From Niebla homalea (lineage: Eukaryota; Ascomycota; Lecanoromycetes; Lecanorales; Ramalinaceae): 64,000 bases of DNA. Shown here piece after piece: positions 61,744-64,000 of the stretch. Numbering within the stretch: the first letter of the stretch is position 1; each line of letters starts with the position of its first letter. The notes beneath the pieces are model-generated. The model was not told the DNA's origin. It was given only the letters and a program-made list of their open reading frames with translations, and searched no databases. Position numbers and translations under genes: made by a program. The DNA is taken from the NCBI GenBank assembly GCA_019925105.1, contig JAHGAU010000014.1:1116001-1180000 (forward strand), read 5' to 3'.

Positions 61744-62440
61744 TATAAAAAGAATTATTAAAACGATATTATAACGATCCCGCCTTAAAATATTTTAAAA
61801 ATAACCGTATTAAAGAAATCCTTAAAAAATTTTATATTTAAAAAATATAAATATAAATATTAAATTATACGTTAATTTATATAATATTTATTAAAGAGTT
61901 AAAGTTTTTAAATATAAACTTTATAATAAGTTAAATAATTTATTAATATTATTATATCCTTTTTAAGAAATTATTATAGATTTTATTATAGATTTATTAC
62001 TTAATAAATAATAAAACTATATATATAATATAATCTTAATTATAATTAATTATTTAATTAAGAAATTAAGATTATTTCTTATAATTAAGAAAATTATTAT
62101 TTTTAAATTAATTAAATTTTTTTTTTAATATATATTTTAAGAATATAGGGTTCTTAAGGATATTATAATTAATTAAGGCTTACTTTTTATAAGTTCTTAT
62201 TAATCCGAAATATATAACGTAATATATACGTTCCGTATATTAAGTATTTTTTTTTATTTTTAAACGGATAATTAAACGGAATAATAGAATTAAACTCTTA
62301 AGTATTATTTTAAAATATATTATTATAAGAATTAAAACGATTAAGCTTTAATATTAAAAATTATAAACTTTATTTATTTTATAAGTAATAATATTATAAT
62401 TAATAAGCCTTTATTGGAAGCCTTAATAAGGTATTTTTTA
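61744..62440 (+). pseudogene. Integrase of the forward Gypsy element
   Basis: H2C2 part at 61744-61840: KELLKRYYNDPALKYFKNNR, IKEILKKFYI (DDPLAGHFG..KT.ELL...Y). Core: YPF-EIIIDFIIDLLLNK with the first Asp near 61980 (PQEPW..ISMDFITDLP), YNIILIIINYLIK, GFLRIL-LIKAYF (GFP.TIVSDQGS.F) at about 62150-62190, then TDN-TE at 62264-62281 (TDGQTE) and IINFIYFISNNIIIN (EFAYNNS). D,D,E order as in retroviral-type integrases. Dead by stops. Confidence 0.88.
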
Positions 62441-62599
62441 ACGTTTTAAGAGCAAATTAATAATAAATTAAATAAAATAAAAGTCCCGGCCGTAATTAAA
62501 AGAGTTAAAGAGTTATTAACGGTATAAAATAATATAATAAAGTATTAATAACGTATTAAGGAAACGAAGATAAGGTCTTATAATTATAAGTATAAAACC

Positions 62600-63010
62600 C
62601 AGAAATATAAAATTAAAAATATAATTATATTATCTATAAAAAACATTAAATAAAAATAATTAAATAAAAAATTTTTATATAAATTTATTAACCTATTTAC
62701 GGTTCTTAAATTAATTAGATATTAAGTATATTATTTAACTTTATTATTTACTTATAGGATATATAATATATTTTATATATTTTTACTTAAATTATATAAA
62801 AAGCGGCTTAAGATTAAAAATGATTATTTATTACCGGATCTTATTAATAATAAACCAGAATAAGAAATTAAAAGATTATTGAATTATAATAAAATTAATA
62901 AAAAGTTATATTATAAAATTAAATAAAAAAGGTTTTTAACTATTTATAATAAGTAAATTCCAATAAAGAATTTAAAATATATAAAGGAGTTATAAAGTAT
63001 ATTTAATAAA
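62600..63010 (+). pseudogene. Integrase C-terminus and chromodomain
   Basis: YKIKNIIILSIKNIK (YKVGDMVMLSTKNI) and FINLFTVLKLI (KF.GPF.VLE.I) make the GPF/Y module. LLPDLINNKPE-EIKRLLNY, KINKKLYYKIK-KRFLTIYNK then follows as a chromodomain (EWEVE.IL..R.....YLVKWKGY...). This domain directs chromoviruses to heterochromatin and classifies the element. Confidence 0.8.
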
Positions 63011-64000
63011 AAGTATAAATAATTACGGTATAAAATATAAAACGTATAACTTAAATATAAAGCATTTAATTTTATTATAGGGATAAACCCCAATATAAAT
63101 ACGAGAGTATTATTACTTATATATATATATTAAATATTATTAATTTATAATCTTTTAAACTTATTATCCTTTATACTTTTTTATTATAATTTACTTATTA
63201 TTTATTTAAACCTTATATAAAAATTAGTATTTAAATTTATAATTTCTTTATAATAAAAACGTATCTTAATTAATTAAATAACTTATAATGCTATATAACG
63301 TAGAGTAAGCGTATTTAAGAAGTTATTATTTTATAAGACGGCTTATAATTAAAGGCTTATTAATGCTTTTAAGTACGAATATTTATAATCCGTTAAGGGG
63401 CCGTAAGGGGTCCAATATAATATAAGGAAATCGGGTTATAATAAGTTTATTGAAAGAATAACAAAAGATATTAAAGAAAACTTAAAATTAATTAATAAAC
63501 GTAAAGTTTATAAAATAAGTATTAAAGACGGATAAAGTATTAATAAGGTAAGAATACGTTATACGGGCGACCCGCCGGTATTTATAATAAATAAATTACG
63601 TTTAAAAAAGGGATTTTTACGTATTAATCGCTTAAACTTTATATTAAAATCCGGAAATTAAAATAAATTAAATTTAAGTTATAACGCAATTAATAATATA
63701 TAAGCCGCGATAAGGATATACTTATAATAAAGCGACTTAAATTAATTAATTACTTAAATATAAAAGTTATATAATTAATATTATTAATTATATTACGTTT
63801 ATATTTAATTAATATTAATACCTTAATAATATTTTATTAAGAAAGCTTTAATTTTATAATAATTAAGAAACGTAAGAACTTTATATAATATTTAATAAAG
63901 TTCATTTATATATTTTTATATTATTCTTTATTTTTTTTAAATATTAAAGTAAATTAATAACGGTATAAAAATATATGATTTATTTAAATATTTAACTTGG
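63011..64000 (+). other. Unassigned RIP-mutated end of window
   Basis: The 3' LTR of the forward Gypsy should start here but was not delimited. A forward frame at about 63480-63700 reads RKVYKISIKDG, INKVRIRYTGDPPVFIINKL, RLKKGFLRINRLNFILKSGN and looks coding, of no family known to me. It may belong to the next repeat, beyond the window. Confidence 0.4.

Larger units (their letters stand above)
57700..63010 (+). mobile_element. Ty3/Gypsy retrotransposon, chromovirus type, RIP-degraded
   Basis: Forward-strand element with domains in the Gypsy order: gag region, protease, RT, RNase H, H2C2 zinc-binding, integrase core, chromodomain. Each is described separately. Border positions are approximate because LTRs were not located. 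It is a different copy from the reverse-strand Gypsy cut by the Starship. All frames carry many TAA/TAG; inactive. Confidence 0.85.

Noticed and set aside
1..64000. AT-rich genome such as a mitochondrion, a bacterium or a Plasmodium-like organism
   Set aside because: CpG is common while CpA/TpG are missing, and old frames of fungal retroelements and a fungal recombinase are readable; this is mutation bias, not base composition of an intact genome.
1..64000. CpG methylation and deamination as the cause of the AT bias
   Set aside because: That would deplete CpG; here CpG survives and CpA is depleted.

Overview
The window is AT-rich, repeat-derived DNA from a filamentous ascomycete (Pezizomycotina type). 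CpA and its complement TpG are almost absent while CpG (acg, cgt, ccg, cgg) stays common, and TpA is in great excess. That is the signature of repeat-induced point mutation (RIP, C->T at CpA on both strands). Nearly every old reading frame is full of TAA/TAG made from CAA, CAG or TGG, so the surviving open frames are short and no gene looks intact. I read old genes by following frames in which almost all stops are TAA/TAG and the remaining residues make sense. Borders of such genes are approximate.

Main structure: a giant mobile element of about 48.9 kb (7578-56439) sits inside a reverse-strand Ty3/Gypsy retrotransposon. Its ends are a 14-bp inverted repeat, ACGGGGGGACGGCC, flanked on both sides by TAA. 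The Gypsy RNase H frame runs into the right border and its integrase frame continues from the left border. Removing the element plus one TAA restores a single frame. About 1 kb inside the right end, transcribed inward, is a degraded DUF3435 tyrosine recombinase. With a degraded patatin-like phospholipase gene as cargo, this identifies the element as a RIP-killed Starship with its captain end on the right.

Layout: (1) 1-5369, Copia retrotransposon, reverse strand, with a short LTR at about 5370-5497 and an adjoining primer-binding-like site. (2) About 5498-7574, 3' half of the interrupted Gypsy element (integrase, C-terminal part, candidate LTR). (3) 7578-56439, the Starship. Recognisable cargo, left to right: an unidentified left-end gene with its promoter; a DUF7924-like gene (reverse); a coiled-coil gene; a patatin-like phospholipase gene (about 22.2-26.6 kb); an FHA-domain serine/threonine kinase gene (about 32.1-33.7 kb); two in-frame minisatellites; a kinase-like remnant (reverse); a second coiled-coil gene; a divergent gene pair around 49.2-49.6 kb; several unrecognised coding remnants; and the captain. 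(4) 56443-56850, 5' part of the interrupted Gypsy (RNase H). (5) 56852-57499, two further copies of the short Copia-type LTR. (6) About 57.7-63.0 kb, a second Gypsy element, forward strand, of chromovirus type (protease, RT, RNase H, integrase, chromodomain). (7) 63.0-64.0 kb, an unassigned coding remnant.

History inferred: Gypsy insertion, then Starship insertion into it, with RIP across everything. The terminal 150-200 bp at each Starship end and parts of the captain core and LTRs are visibly less mutated. No tRNA, rRNA or CRISPR was seen.
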